A stretch of DNA of 8,746 nt from UBA1370 sp964515115. GTDB lineage: Bacteria > Patescibacteriota > Microgenomatia > UBA1400 > PJMF01. Location: the NCBI GenBank assembly GCA_964515115.1, contig CAZESB010000022.1, positions 1-8,746 of the forward strand. The letters are read 5' to 3'. This document shows positions 1 through 7,069 of this stretch, one piece after another. Below the pieces are notes generated by a model. The model was not told the DNA's origin and ran no database searches. It saw nothing but the letters and a program-made list of their open reading frames with translations. Position numbers and translations under genes: made by a program. Each line of letters starts with the position of its first letter. Within the stretch, counting starts at the first letter, position 1.

Positions 1-50
1 CGCCGACTAAACAATTTAAATAGCAGAATTTTCCACAATAACCGCACCAT
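1..50 (-). CDS. Possible start of a CDS that continues beyond the left edge
   Basis: Reading leftward from an ATG at position 50, the frame stays open to the window edge and gives MVRLLWKILLFKLFSR, a basic and hydrophobic N-terminus. No Shine-Dalgarno sequence precedes the ATG; the upstream bases are an A-rich stretch. Only 16 codons are visible, so this could be chance. It lies downstream of the 468-aa gene on the same strand, about 90 bp past its stop. No function can be proposed. Confidence 0.3.
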   Translation of the reverse strand, partial: MVRLLWKILLFKLFSR

Positions 51-100
51 TTGCTTTTTAATAGCAGGGAATTCTAGCTTTAAGTGTAGAGGGGGGCGCC

Positions 101-133
101 AAGCAATTGCTAAGCAATTACCAAGCAATATCT
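101..133. repeat. Three tandem 11-bp repeats
   Basis: Three consecutive 11-bp units all begin AAGCAAT: AAGCAATTGCT, AAGCAATTACC and AAGCAATATCT. They sit directly after the stop codon of the 468-aa gene (TAA at 140-142) and before the possible next gene. The period is close to one helical turn, as in iterons or operator arrays, but three short AT-rich units may also be a simple slippage product. No hairpin terminator with a U-tract is visible in this 3' region. Confidence 0.5.
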
Positions 134-139
134 CAGCTT

Positions 140-1546
140 TTAATGGTGTCCCAAAATATCTACCGAATCAGCAGAATGAGGATATGGCAGATTAAGATCA
201 AAAAGCAAATTATTCATCACCACTTGAGCGCGGAAGCAGGGCGGATAATCAGCCGAACCAGTATCAAATACCTCTTTAAAGACTCCGGGGGCTGTTTCTA
301 TTTTGCGATATATCAAGGGTTTTATCTCGGCATTAAAATAGCGCAAAACTTCATCCCAGTCTTCACGAGGAATGTCTCGTCGCATGTGCCAACTGTCAAG
401 CGTCAAATAAACCAGTTGAGTAAAGAAATAATAAGGATCTTCCTGTGCTGGCTTAGAGAGCAAGCCTTTCTCAAGCATAAGCTGGTTTAATGTCGGCATT
501 TTCTCTTGATTACGCAAAAGTCCGGCAAAATCATAAAAGAGACGATTAACTAAATTTCTGTTGAAATGATCTAAAATCTGCGCCCATTTTTCCGGTGGTA
601 CGTTTGGCCAAACTCCACCATCTCTCCAGAACATTTTTTCAAAAATATGATAAGTATCATTCATGTCGTTTTCAGGATGAGTGGTAAGAATTCCAGCTTC
701 AAGAAGCAGGTTCGAAAAAGTTTCCAATGATTGAGCAACTGAGATCGGCGCGTATGGCGGATCAATAGTAATGTCTTTGGCAAATTCCTGATCATCAACC
801 AGATATGGAATGGGAGCAATTTCTCTGATAGCGCAAGTTTTGTAGATATGCCAAGCTAAATTATTTCGGTCGTTTGGATTGAAATCTCCGGCGACATCAG
901 AAAGGCGCTTGGTTACCAGAATGCTGGTAATTTGTTGAAACAAACTATTGTATTCATGTGGGCCTTCCGCCCGCAGCACTGCTGAATAGGCTACTCTCAG
1001 CTGTTGGGCTTCATACTCATATTGCACTAATGCGCTCTGCAAATCAGACAAAAGCTTTAATTCTTCGGTGTTATTTTCATTAAGCGCTTGTTTGAGCAAG
1101 AACGGTAGAAATTTGGGATTTCTTATTTGCTGGGAAACAAGTTTTCTTACAAAGCCTATAAAATCTTTGCCAGCTTCTTCTCGCATATACTCGACAGTGC
1201 GTCGATAGGCAAACTCCGGATTAGTGGGGATTTCAGAAACCTTGTACCAGGTGTCTGTGTAATTCAATAATTGCCATTCTTCCATTGGGTCGGTGATGCC
1301 AATTTCATGGAGCGCATCGGTGTTGCCTTCGGCAAATGGCCGCAGCCGATCGGCATGCTGCTCAAGATAAGCTGTTGCCAATTGTCTCATTTCTTCTCTG
1401 ATCTGTTGGACCCTCTCACGCTCGTTGGTAGCTTCTTTGTAAGTTCGAGCTACTTCAGGAAAATTTTGTTCCAGCAAGACTGTTAAAGCGGTATTGGGAT
1501 ATTGGTTAAAAGCCGCCGCTCGCTCACCTGGTTCCATATCCATCAT
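140..1546 (-). CDS. Hypothetical 468-aa helical protein, probably the mature part of a Tat-exported protein
   Basis: I do not recognise the family. The product is charged and largely helical by eye, rich in Glu, Arg, Leu, Asn and aromatic residues, with only two cysteines and no membrane segment or signal peptide of its own. It ends in TAA at 140-142. The ATG at 1546 lies inside the end of the upstream Tat-signal ORF (ATG and TGA overlap), so translational coupling is possible. The same frame is open upstream of this ATG, back into the Tat signal region, and reads GWDWSRFQTPLPTG just before MMDMEPGER, which looks like protein sequence. The simplest reading is that this is the exported domain of a single protein of about 540 aa whose signal peptide now lies in another frame, through a true frameshift, a one-base sequence error, or programmed slippage. 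Function unknown. Confidence 0.8.
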   Translation of the reverse strand: MMDMEPGERAAAFNQYPNTALTVLLEQNFPEVARTYKEATNERERVQQIREEMRQLATAYLEQHADRLRPFAEGNTDALHEIGITDPMEEWQLLNYTDTWYKVSEIPTNPEFAYRRTVEYMREEAGKDFIGFVRKLVSQQIRNPKFLPFLLKQALNENNTEELKLLSDLQSALVQYEYEAQQLRVAYSAVLRAEGPHEYNSLFQQITSILVTKRLSDVAGDFNPNDRNNLAWHIYKTCAIREIAPIPYLVDDQEFAKDITIDPPYAPISVAQSLETFSNLLLEAGILTTHPENDMNDTYHIFEKMFWRDGGVWPNVPPEKWAQILDHFNRNLVNRLFYDFAGLLRNQEKMPTLNQLMLEKGLLSKPAQEDPYYFFTQLVYLTLDSWHMRRDIPREDWDEVLRYFNAEIKPLIYRKIETAPGVFKEVFDTGSADYPPCFRAQVVMNNLLFDLNLPYPHSADSVDILGHH

Positions 1547-1758
1547 GCCGGTGGGTAAGGGCGTTTGAAAGCGGCTCCAGTCCCAGCCCTGAACTCTGGA
1601 TTTCCCATTAGCCTGGTGACAGGATATCCGGCCGCCACACCAATAAAAGCTGCTGCTGCTTTGAGAAAAGTTCTGCGAGACTTTTTAAATTCTGGACTTT
1701 TTCTATCCAGGTTGGAACCTTGCTTTTCTTTTCTGGAGCGTTTTGTTTCTGTTGGCAT
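1543..1758 (-). CDS. Tat signal peptide ORF (71 aa), likely the N-terminus of the downstream protein
   Basis: This is a basic N-region of about 25 residues followed by SRRTFLK (residues 27-33), an exact match to the S/T-R-R-x-F-L-K twin-arginine consensus. A moderately hydrophobic Ala-rich h-region follows (AAAAFIGVAAGYPVT). Proteins with such signals are exported folded by TatABC. The ORF stops only about 25 residues after the h-region, leaving essentially no mature protein. Its TGA at 1543-1545 overlaps the ATG of the 468-aa ORF. I chose the ATG at 1758; a GTG lies immediately before it at 1761. No Shine-Dalgarno sequence is visible. It is best understood as the export signal for the 468-aa protein, separated from it by one base of frame, and less likely as an independent peptide. 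Confidence 0.7.
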   Translation of the reverse strand: MPTETKRSRKEKQGSNLDRKSPEFKKSRRTFLKAAAAFIGVAAGYPVTRLMGNPEFRAGTGAAFKRPYPPA

Positions 1759-1766
1759 CACTATTT

Positions 1767-1795
1767 ATGGTATGAAAATTTGGGATTAAAAGCAA
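1767..1795 (-). promoter_or_regulatory. Weak candidate promoter for the Tat-signal gene
   Basis: On the minus strand, TTGCTT (1790-1795), a 17-bp spacer and TACCAT (1767-1772) form a poor sigma-70-like pair. If used, transcription would begin at or just before the start codon, giving a leaderless or nearly leaderless mRNA, which fits the lack of a Shine-Dalgarno sequence. The rest of the gap to the preceding gene (about 1796-1881) shows no convincing terminator. Confidence 0.25.
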
Positions 1796-1881
1796 TGTTA
1801 ATTGATAGAATGATTCTGGTGGCGGTTAAAATCAACTAAAGTTGGCTAGAGCTTGTGCCAAGTGTAGAATCTGAACAAGTT

Positions 1882-4800
1882 TTAACGTCGCTTATAAAAA
1901 TAAAGTAGAACGGCGAGAGTCATAACAAAAATTAAGTAGCCTACGTAAATGTTAACTTGAGGCTGATATTTAATTGTCACTTGGCCGATACCGCCAGGCA
2001 CTTCCCAGGCATTTTCCCAGTTATTAGCCGGAAAGTGAGCCAATTTTTGGTTTTGATCAGTCAAAGCTTGCCAATTAACATCAAATGCCTGATGTAGCAC
2101 TAGATAGCCGCCGGTTTGGCTATTAACATCTACCTCGTAGAGTCCGGAATTAAGCTTCCTAATTTTCTTAATCTCAAGCCTATTAGCAATCAGCTGTTCA
2201 GTTTCGCTAGCATTAATTCGCAAATCTATGAAATGTTTTGCTGGCAGCGGCAAATTATAAATTGTGAGATTGCTAATAATGTTTTCAGTTTGCTCAAGGC
2301 CAAAAGATTGATCGGTAATTTGCAGCCAATACAACGACTTAGGTAGAGTTGTAGCTTCATGAAGAACAAAAGTATTATCAAAACTGCCCTGACTGAGAAT
2401 GTTTTCAAAAATCGGAAACTTACCTTCAATATTCTCAACATACAATTTCAAGGGTCGGCCGGAATTATTTGCTCCTTCCAACCTCAAGAAATAAGACTGA
2501 TGAGAGTTGGTATTAGCCAAAATCAAGCCCAGACAATTAACTCCTCTATTTTGCGATCTTAAAACCACTTTACCGGTCTCAATTTTTTTGGAAATCCGCC
2601 CTCTATTGAGAGTATCGCAAGCTTCTACTTCACTGGCCAGCAATTCTTCATACAAAGAATTTTCGTTGTTGGGAAATTTGAGCGTAATTTTTTTTGTAGG
2701 CTGGTTAAGAGGGAGAACTTGCTTTTCAAGCAAACCGCTCCACACCGAAGAATCAAGAACGTGAGTAAGAATTTTTTCTGCCGGCACGTAATAAGCATTG
2801 TTGTCAAAATTGGCCTCAGCTTTGTCAAACAATTCCAGTTGAATGGTTTCGCCCACAATCAAATCTGAAACAAAAAATTGTTCGGAAGAGTTTCGCTGTA
2901 TTTCCAAAGAGGTATTCTTAATAACCAATACCACCGTTTCCCAATTTTCCGGTACTTCAATGCTGATCGAAGGTAGATCAAAGGGGTAAAAGGTTTCCTG
3001 CTCAGTGGCGATGACGTATGGTGGATCAAACTCAATTGACAGTTTGCCCGCTTCATAAAAAGTGGTGGCGCGAGTGTGATAAAATTCACCAGACTGAAGC
3101 GCAGGAATTTCCAAAACCCCCGAAACAGCACTATCATTTTCGCTGTCCAAAACCACGTAATCTTCTTGAAAAATCGGCTTAATTTCATTGGATCCAAGCG
3201 AGTAAAAAGGCAGCCACACCCCACTCGAGTTTTCAGCATGGAGATAACTGTACTCAGCAGCATAAAGATTATCAATTTTATTTGTTGGTGAAAGTGGGTT
3301 GCTAGTGATCAAAATCTGCTCAGGCGCAGAAACGATACTGCCAGTTCCTACCAGGTTTCTCAGGTCGTAAACAGAGATAAAATCCTGTTGCCACACCGGC
3401 TCAATTTGCATTAACTTCGCAAAGTCACTGGCGCCCTCATTTTTAATGAGAGTGTTGCTTGGATTAACAATACTAGCGTCAAAAAGAATGAAATTAACTT
3501 GATACTTTTTGAGCACCAAGAGGACTCTTTCTACGTCTTTGGTTTTGAGGGCGTGGTCAATTTCTTTATAAAATGATTCATTGTACTTGCTCCAGACATC
3601 AAAATTTCTGTGCAGAATCGGCTGTTCAATGCCATACCAAATAAATCCACTACCACGATAACCCCAGGTATGAAAATCCCAGCCCCACATGGAATGAATG
3701 GGCAAAACCGCGATTCTAGCTGTCTTGGGTTGTTGAGCGAAGAACTCAAAAAGTTCTGGATAAGCCTGAGGTAGTTCTACTGAAACTCTGTCATAAATTA
3801 AATTTCCCTGAAAAATTGGCAAAACCAAGCCCATAGCTACAACAATAGCCGCTACAAAACCGATCGTTTTAGTCAGTTGATTTTTCACTGTTGCACCAAG
3901 TTTTGTGGCTACCCAACCAATACCCAGCGAGTAGCACAGCCCCAAAACCATTGACCACTTGGTAAAAGAAACCCGGAAGACTTGAGCAAAGAGCTCTGAG
4001 TTCTCGCTCAAAAGCCTGAAAGGCAGCCCCAAAATACCATTACCTCCAGTCAGCATCAAAATACTGAGCAAAAAAATGACTGCGAAAGCCACATTCCAAG
4101 CGTTCCGTTTTCTTGCCAGCGCGGCAAAAATCACTCCCAAAGCAGCGATGGCAAAAACAAAATAAGCCAGCAGTTTCACTGCCACCAGCGAGTAATAACT
4201 TCTCCAATTTTTCAACAGATAAACAACTTGGCTATTCTTGAAATCGGTGTACTCGAACCAATAACCTCTCATCAAAGCAATGTCACTCAAGCGGCCAAAA
4301 CCGGAGTTCATGTAACGAGTTTCAGGCGTGGAAATCAGATTTTGCAGTGACTCCGTGGTCTGAGTGACATTGGTGGCAGTGAAATGCAAAACCGGCAGCA
4401 ACCAAAAAGCATTAACCGCCAGAGTAACCGCACCCAACAAGAGCACCCTAAGTAAAAACTCTTTATTTCTTTTATGAATCACTTTGGTCAAAACAAGGAT
4501 AGCCAAAATAATAGCGTAGACGACAAATAAAGTCTGGACGTGAAAAGCAGAAGTTGCCACAGCGTTGAGAAGAAAAAACTTGAGCAAGTTTTTTGCGGTT
4601 GGCTGGTCAAGATAACTGATCGCGGCCAGAATCAACCAAGGTAAAAAGCCGTAAAAACTGGAAAAAGTTTCTAGCGGCACGTAAAAATACTGGACTGTCG
4701 CCAGGTTTAAAAGATAAAATACTCCGGCTAAAAGGGCGGCAAAAGGATGTTTTTGCTTAAAAATGTAGTAGCTGAGCGCGTACACACCCAGCGGGCCCAA

Positions 4801-5133
4801 CAGCAACATCAAGAATGTCCAGGCATACCTAACTGCACTAAGCGGTAGTAACGCCTTGATTGGAATGAGCAATATTTGGCGTGAAAGGTCTGCTGCGTGA
4901 GCCAATCCACCTTCCAGCCCCAGTCCCTGATAGTCTTGCCAGACAGCAAAAATAGCTCTTTTAATATTCAGCCCCAAATTAAGCTCCGGCACCAAATTGT
5001 CCCAACCCAATAGCCAAGTACCCGAATTGTAGTTTTGACTAACGATAATTGCCCATAAAATCACCAGAGTGAAAATGCCAAAACTTTTGGGAGTAAGGAA
5101 CTTAGCAACCTTTGACTGAAATTGTTTCAACAT
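1882..5133 (-). CDS. Giant membrane protein, GT-C/YfhO-like glycosyltransferase (1083 aa)
   Basis: This is a large polytopic membrane protein. The N-terminal 480 or so residues hold roughly ten to twelve hydrophobic segments. The first extracytoplasmic loop contains GWDNLVPEL (D45), where GT-C enzymes usually carry their catalytic acidic residue. A long predicted extracytoplasmic part follows, including YRGSGFIWYGIEQPILHR and a region ending KKYQVNFILFD. Near the C-terminus, TGGYLVLHQAFDVNWQAL and the stretch up to VTIKYQPQ recall the terminal motif of YfhO and AftD-type proteins. A final membrane helix ends in YKRR. Family knowledge suggests transfer of sugars from polyprenyl-phosphate donors outside the membrane; the substrate is unknown. 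An upstream TTG at 5208 would extend the protein by 25 polar residues into the glycosyltransferase gene, so I prefer the ATG at 5133, preceded by AATATT. It probably shares an operon with the GT2 gene, 52 bp upstream. Confidence 0.75.
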   Translation of the reverse strand: MLKQFQSKVAKFLTPKSFGIFTLVILWAIIVSQNYNSGTWLLGWDNLVPELNLGLNIKRAIFAVWQDYQGLGLEGGLAHAADLSRQILLIPIKALLPLSAVRYAWTFLMLLLGPLGVYALSYYIFKQKHPFAALLAGVFYLLNLATVQYFYVPLETFSSFYGFLPWLILAAISYLDQPTAKNLLKFFLLNAVATSAFHVQTLFVVYAIILAILVLTKVIHKRNKEFLLRVLLLGAVTLAVNAFWLLPVLHFTATNVTQTTESLQNLISTPETRYMNSGFGRLSDIALMRGYWFEYTDFKNSQVVYLLKNWRSYYSLVAVKLLAYFVFAIAALGVIFAALARKRNAWNVAFAVIFLLSILMLTGGNGILGLPFRLLSENSELFAQVFRVSFTKWSMVLGLCYSLGIGWVATKLGATVKNQLTKTIGFVAAIVVAMGLVLPIFQGNLIYDRVSVELPQAYPELFEFFAQQPKTARIAVLPIHSMWGWDFHTWGYRGSGFIWYGIEQPILHRNFDVWSKYNESFYKEIDHALKTKDVERVLLVLKKYQVNFILFDASIVNPSNTLIKNEGASDFAKLMQIEPVWQQDFISVYDLRNLVGTGSIVSAPEQILITSNPLSPTNKIDNLYAAEYSYLHAENSSGVWLPFYSLGSNEIKPIFQEDYVVLDSENDSAVSGVLEIPALQSGEFYHTRATTFYEAGKLSIEFDPPYVIATEQETFYPFDLPSISIEVPENWETVVLVIKNTSLEIQRNSSEQFFVSDLIVGETIQLELFDKAEANFDNNAYYVPAEKILTHVLDSSVWSGLLEKQVLPLNQPTKKITLKFPNNENSLYEELLASEVEACDTLNRGRISKKIETGKVVLRSQNRGVNCLGLILANTNSHQSYFLRLEGANNSGRPLKLYVENIEGKFPIFENILSQGSFDNTFVLHEATTLPKSLYWLQITDQSFGLEQTENIISNLTIYNLPLPAKHFIDLRINASETEQLIANRLEIKKIRKLNSGLYEVDVNSQTGGYLVLHQAFDVNWQALTDQNQKLAHFPANNWENAWEVPGGIGQVTIKYQPQVNIYVGYLIFVMTLAVLLYFYKRR

Positions 5134-5185
5134 AATATTGGGAGTTTGCCTGGAGCGAATCGCGGCGCTATCAATAATCAAGCCG

Positions 5186-6070
5186 CTAGAGCAAATTGAT
5201 GCCGGCAAACCTGTTCAAAGTTAGTTTACCTTGATTTTTTAGCCCGCGTAAGGTGCTGTAGACAGGATAAATATATTTGGTGGGTAGCAGCGCCACCGTT
5301 ATCAGTTGCGCTAGAGTAACCACCATACCCGGCAGCGTAGGCCGGTAGCGATACTTACTGATGGCCTGAATTCTGGTTTTAAAAGTCAGGAAAAAAGTTT
5401 GCTTAGGATTTTTTAGGGAAACATTTTTGCCATGAATTCTGTACTGGTGCAGCGTGTCCGGCAAATTATGGACTTCTCCGTGTTGGAAGAGTTTGAAAAG
5501 CAGTTCGACTTCTTCAGCCGAGTTATAAGTTTCGTTGTACCAAATAAAATCGCTGGGAAGTTTGGCAGTATTAACCATCAGGGTAGGCTGCTGCAAGGGA
5601 ATACTGTAAAACATCATTTCCTGAATGGTTTGGTGATCGAGAGGGAAGACTTTTTTGCCAGTGCTAGCGCCCTCGTTGTCAATAATTTCACACTGAGTAC
5701 CAATAGCAACTACATGGGGATTTTGCAACAGGTAGGCAACTTGTTTCTCCAGTCTGGTGGGATAAGCAATGTCGTCCGCGTCCATTCTGGCAATCAGTTG
5801 TCCTTTGGCTTGGCTGAGGGCAAGGTTGGCCGCGCCAGAAACACCTCGGTGCTTGCCGTTGCGGTAAACAGAGACATTTTGGTGTTGTTTAGCCAGTTTT
5901 TTGGCGAGTTGAAACGAGCCATCGGTGGATAGGTCATCAACAATAATCAGTTCCCAGTTTGGATAGGTTTGAACTATGATGCTTTCAACAGCTTCTTTGA
6001 CGTAGGCTGCGGTATTAAAAACCGGCATGACCACAGTCACCAGCGGTTGTTTTTTGGTCTGCTTACTCAT
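5186..6070 (-). CDS. Family 2 glycosyltransferase (294 aa)
   Basis: This is a GT-A fold glycosyltransferase of family GT2. VTVVMPVFNTAAYVKEAVES (residues 11-30) is the classic nucleotide-binding start, followed by QTYPNWELIIVDDLSTDGS (about 34-52). ARMDADDIA (94-102) contains the D-x-D metal and nucleotide-sugar site. The region after the DxD includes AEEVELLFKLFQHG, in the place of the usual ED acceptor/base motif. There is no clear transmembrane anchor, though the C-terminal 40 residues are hydrophobic and basic and may lie on the membrane. The length is typical of short GT2 enzymes. The ATG at 6070 has no Shine-Dalgarno sequence and lies seven bases after a TATAAT box. The next gene is a giant GT-C-like protein, so this enzyme probably makes a lipid-linked or envelope glycan intermediate. 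The sugar specificity cannot be read from the sequence. Confidence 0.92.
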   Translation of the reverse strand: MSKQTKKQPLVTVVMPVFNTAAYVKEAVESIIVQTYPNWELIIVDDLSTDGSFQLAKKLAKQHQNVSVYRNGKHRGVSGAANLALSQAKGQLIARMDADDIAYPTRLEKQVAYLLQNPHVVAIGTQCEIIDNEGASTGKKVFPLDHQTIQEMMFYSIPLQQPTLMVNTAKLPSDFIWYNETYNSAEEVELLFKLFQHGEVHNLPDTLHQYRIHGKNVSLKNPKQTFFLTFKTRIQAISKYRYRPTLPGMVVTLAQLITVALLPTKYIYPVYSTLRGLKNQGKLTLNRFAGINLL

Positions 6071-6076
6071 GATAGT

Positions 6077-6104
6077 ATTATAACAAAATTATGCTGATAA
6101 TCAA
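6077..6104 (-). promoter_or_regulatory. Strong promoter giving a probably leaderless glycosyltransferase mRNA
   Basis: On the minus strand, TTGATT (6099-6104), a 16-bp spacer and a perfect TATAAT (6077-6082) are followed by ACTATC and then the ATG at 6070. Normal spacing puts the transcription start at or within a base or two of the A of the ATG, so the transcript would have no leader. Confidence 0.65.
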
Positions 6105-6188
6105 TACTATAGGATAAGTTTGTGAGAGTGATGGGGATTTGGTGATAGGTGAGTAAGAAGGGGGTAGGAAGGCAGGGAAAGTAAGGAA

Positions 6189-6215
6189 GCGCCCCTCTCT
6201 TGGCGAGAGGGGCGC
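6189..6215 (-). terminator. Perfect 11-bp hairpin after the 81-aa gene
   Basis: GCGCCCCTCTC (6189-6199) and GAGAGGGGCGC (6205-6215) are perfect complements around a 5-nt loop, 17 bp past the stop of the 81-aa gene. On the minus strand it is followed by a short pyrimidine stretch (TTCCTT) rather than a proper U-tract. It may terminate transcription or protect an mRNA 3' end. It also separates the gene from the glycosyltransferase promoter. The remaining bases to 6105 show nothing else. Confidence 0.5.
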
Positions 6216-6231
6216 GATCCAAAGTTGAGAT

Positions 6232-6477
6232 TTATTCAATGAAAGAAATGTCTTTAAGCTCCAGACATTTGGTGTAAGCAGTCACCACCGGTTCGACGAT
6301 GACAATGCCATTTTCCACCTGATTGGAGGTAAAGGAGGAGATTTCCATACAGCCTTGTACCGCGTTGTGTCGAGCGACTTGCTTTTGGAGGTCAAGGTAC
6401 TGCAAGCCAAGAAAAACTGCTGCCGCGGCGGTAGAAATTATTGCGATAGTGAGCAGGAGTGCGCTAAGTGTTTTCAT
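6232..6477 (-). CDS. Small membrane-anchored hypothetical protein (81 aa)
   Basis: I do not recognise the family. Residues 4-27 form one uncleaved hydrophobic helix or signal anchor after a short MKT start. A short amphipathic stretch follows (LDLQKQVARHNAV), then a small outside domain with two cysteines (C43 and C71) that could form a disulfide, and an acidic end. Small N-terminally anchored proteins like this are common in reduced bacterial genomes. The ATG at 6477 has no Shine-Dalgarno sequence but is preceded by AATATT, the same hexamer as at two other starts in the window. It lies between the GC-rich hairpin island and the glycosyltransferase unit and ends at a perfect hairpin, so it looks monocistronic. 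Confidence 0.65.
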   Translation of the reverse strand: MKTLSALLLTIAIISTAAAAVFLGLQYLDLQKQVARHNAVQGCMEISSFTSNQVENGIVIVEPVVTAYTKCLELKDISFIE

Positions 6478-6489
6478 AATATTTGTGTT

Positions 6490-6519
6490 TTATTACTTTG
6501 TACTGAGAGGCTAGGTCAA
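6490..6519 (-). promoter_or_regulatory. Weak candidate promoter for the 81-aa gene
   Basis: On the minus strand, TTGACC (6514-6519) is a good -35 match. After 18 bp there is TAATAA (6490-6495), a poor -10. The start codon follows about 12 bp later. The -35 is convincing, the pair as a whole is not. Confidence 0.3.
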
Positions 6520-6548
6520 AACATACAACTAGAGTTATATGCTTTGAG

Positions 6549-6581
6549 CTAGCCGCCGGGTTTTTTAGGCCCGGCGGCTAG
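6549..6581 (-). terminator. 12-bp GC hairpin at the 3' end of the structured unit
   Basis: CTAGCCGCCGGG (6549-6560) and CCCGGCGGCTAG (6570-6581) are perfectly complementary around a 9-nt loop that reads CCTAAAAAA on the minus strand. It is the last hairpin of the island in the minus direction and lies just outside the 13-bp inverted repeat, sharing its first two bases. No U-tract follows on either strand, so it is either an unusual terminator or an RNA 3'-end stabiliser. Confidence 0.55.
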
Positions 6582-6592
6582 ACGTATATCAG
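6580..6592. repeat. Left arm of a 13-bp long-range inverted repeat
   Basis: AGACGTATATCAG is the exact reverse complement of 7736-7748. The match ends sharply on both sides. The arm lies between the last two 3' UTR hairpins of the structured gene. In the minus-strand RNA it would be the 3' half of a closing helix. No target-site duplication flanks the pair. Confidence 0.8.
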
Positions 6593-6594
6593 CT

Positions 6595-7069
6595 ACCTGG
6601 ACTAGCCCTTGCGGGCTAGTCCAGGTCTAAGGGCCTGGCGTCCGGGGGGATCTCCCCCGGCCACCAGGAGTTGATGATGCAACCCCCACAGGCGCCCGCG
6701 AAGGGCGCCTGTGGCAGATAACATCCACCACCGTCGCACACCGGGGGTGGGGAGTGCCCCACCCCCGGTGTGAAGGTGGGTACGCGATCCCAGATCGCGT
6801 ACCCGTACACCTCATCCCCTTCGGAGAAGGGGATGAGGTAATCGATGCCGCTGGCGCGGCGCCGATCTGCCCATGACGTCTCGTGCGGGTCTGCCGCCCA
6901 GACCCTCACGTGGCTGACCCCTTCGGGGCAGCCATAGTGGGCCGCCTGTTCGGCGGCCCGCTCGGTCACCAGGACGGTTTTCCAACCGTCCTGGTCGACG
7001 GTCGGCAGAGTGTAGACCTCATACCGACCGTCAATAATCCTCAAGTCGGGGTAGAACCCCGACTCGAGG
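6595..7069 (-). repeat. Array of adjacent hairpins, 3' half of the structured gene
   Basis: Stem arms (plus coordinates) are: 6595-6608/6613-6626 (14 bp, loop GCAA on the minus strand); 6634-6638/6664-6668 enclosing 6642-6648/6654-6660; 6670-6673/6680-6683; 6686-6697/6703-6714 (12 bp); 6737-6752/6757-6772 (16 bp, perhaps extended by 6725-6729/6775-6779); 6778-6789/6793-6804 (12 bp); 6809-6822/6826-6839 (14 bp); 6841-6844/6863-6866 enclosing 6847-6851/6856-6860; 6882-6885/6907-6910 enclosing 6887-6893/6899-6905; 6912-6916/6929-6933 enclosing 6918-6921/6925-6928; 6939-6946/6952-6959; 6968-6979/6984-6995 (12 bp, loop GGAA on the minus strand); 6997-7005/7024-7032; 7039-7042/7066-7069 enclosing 7044-7051/7057-7064. 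Stems do not resemble each other, so this is not a repeat family. What repeats is self-complementarity itself. Confidence 0.93.

Noticed and set aside
107..490. Plus-strand ORFs opposite the 468-aa, 1083-aa and glycosyltransferase genes, including 5432-5932
   Set aside because: They are shadows of longer minus-strand genes with recognisable motifs or domain patterns, and they lack ribosome binding sites and coherent protein composition.
1842..1862. Small hairpins after the stop of the 1083-aa gene as a terminator
   Set aside because: The stems are only 4-5 bp and no T-run follows on the minus strand.
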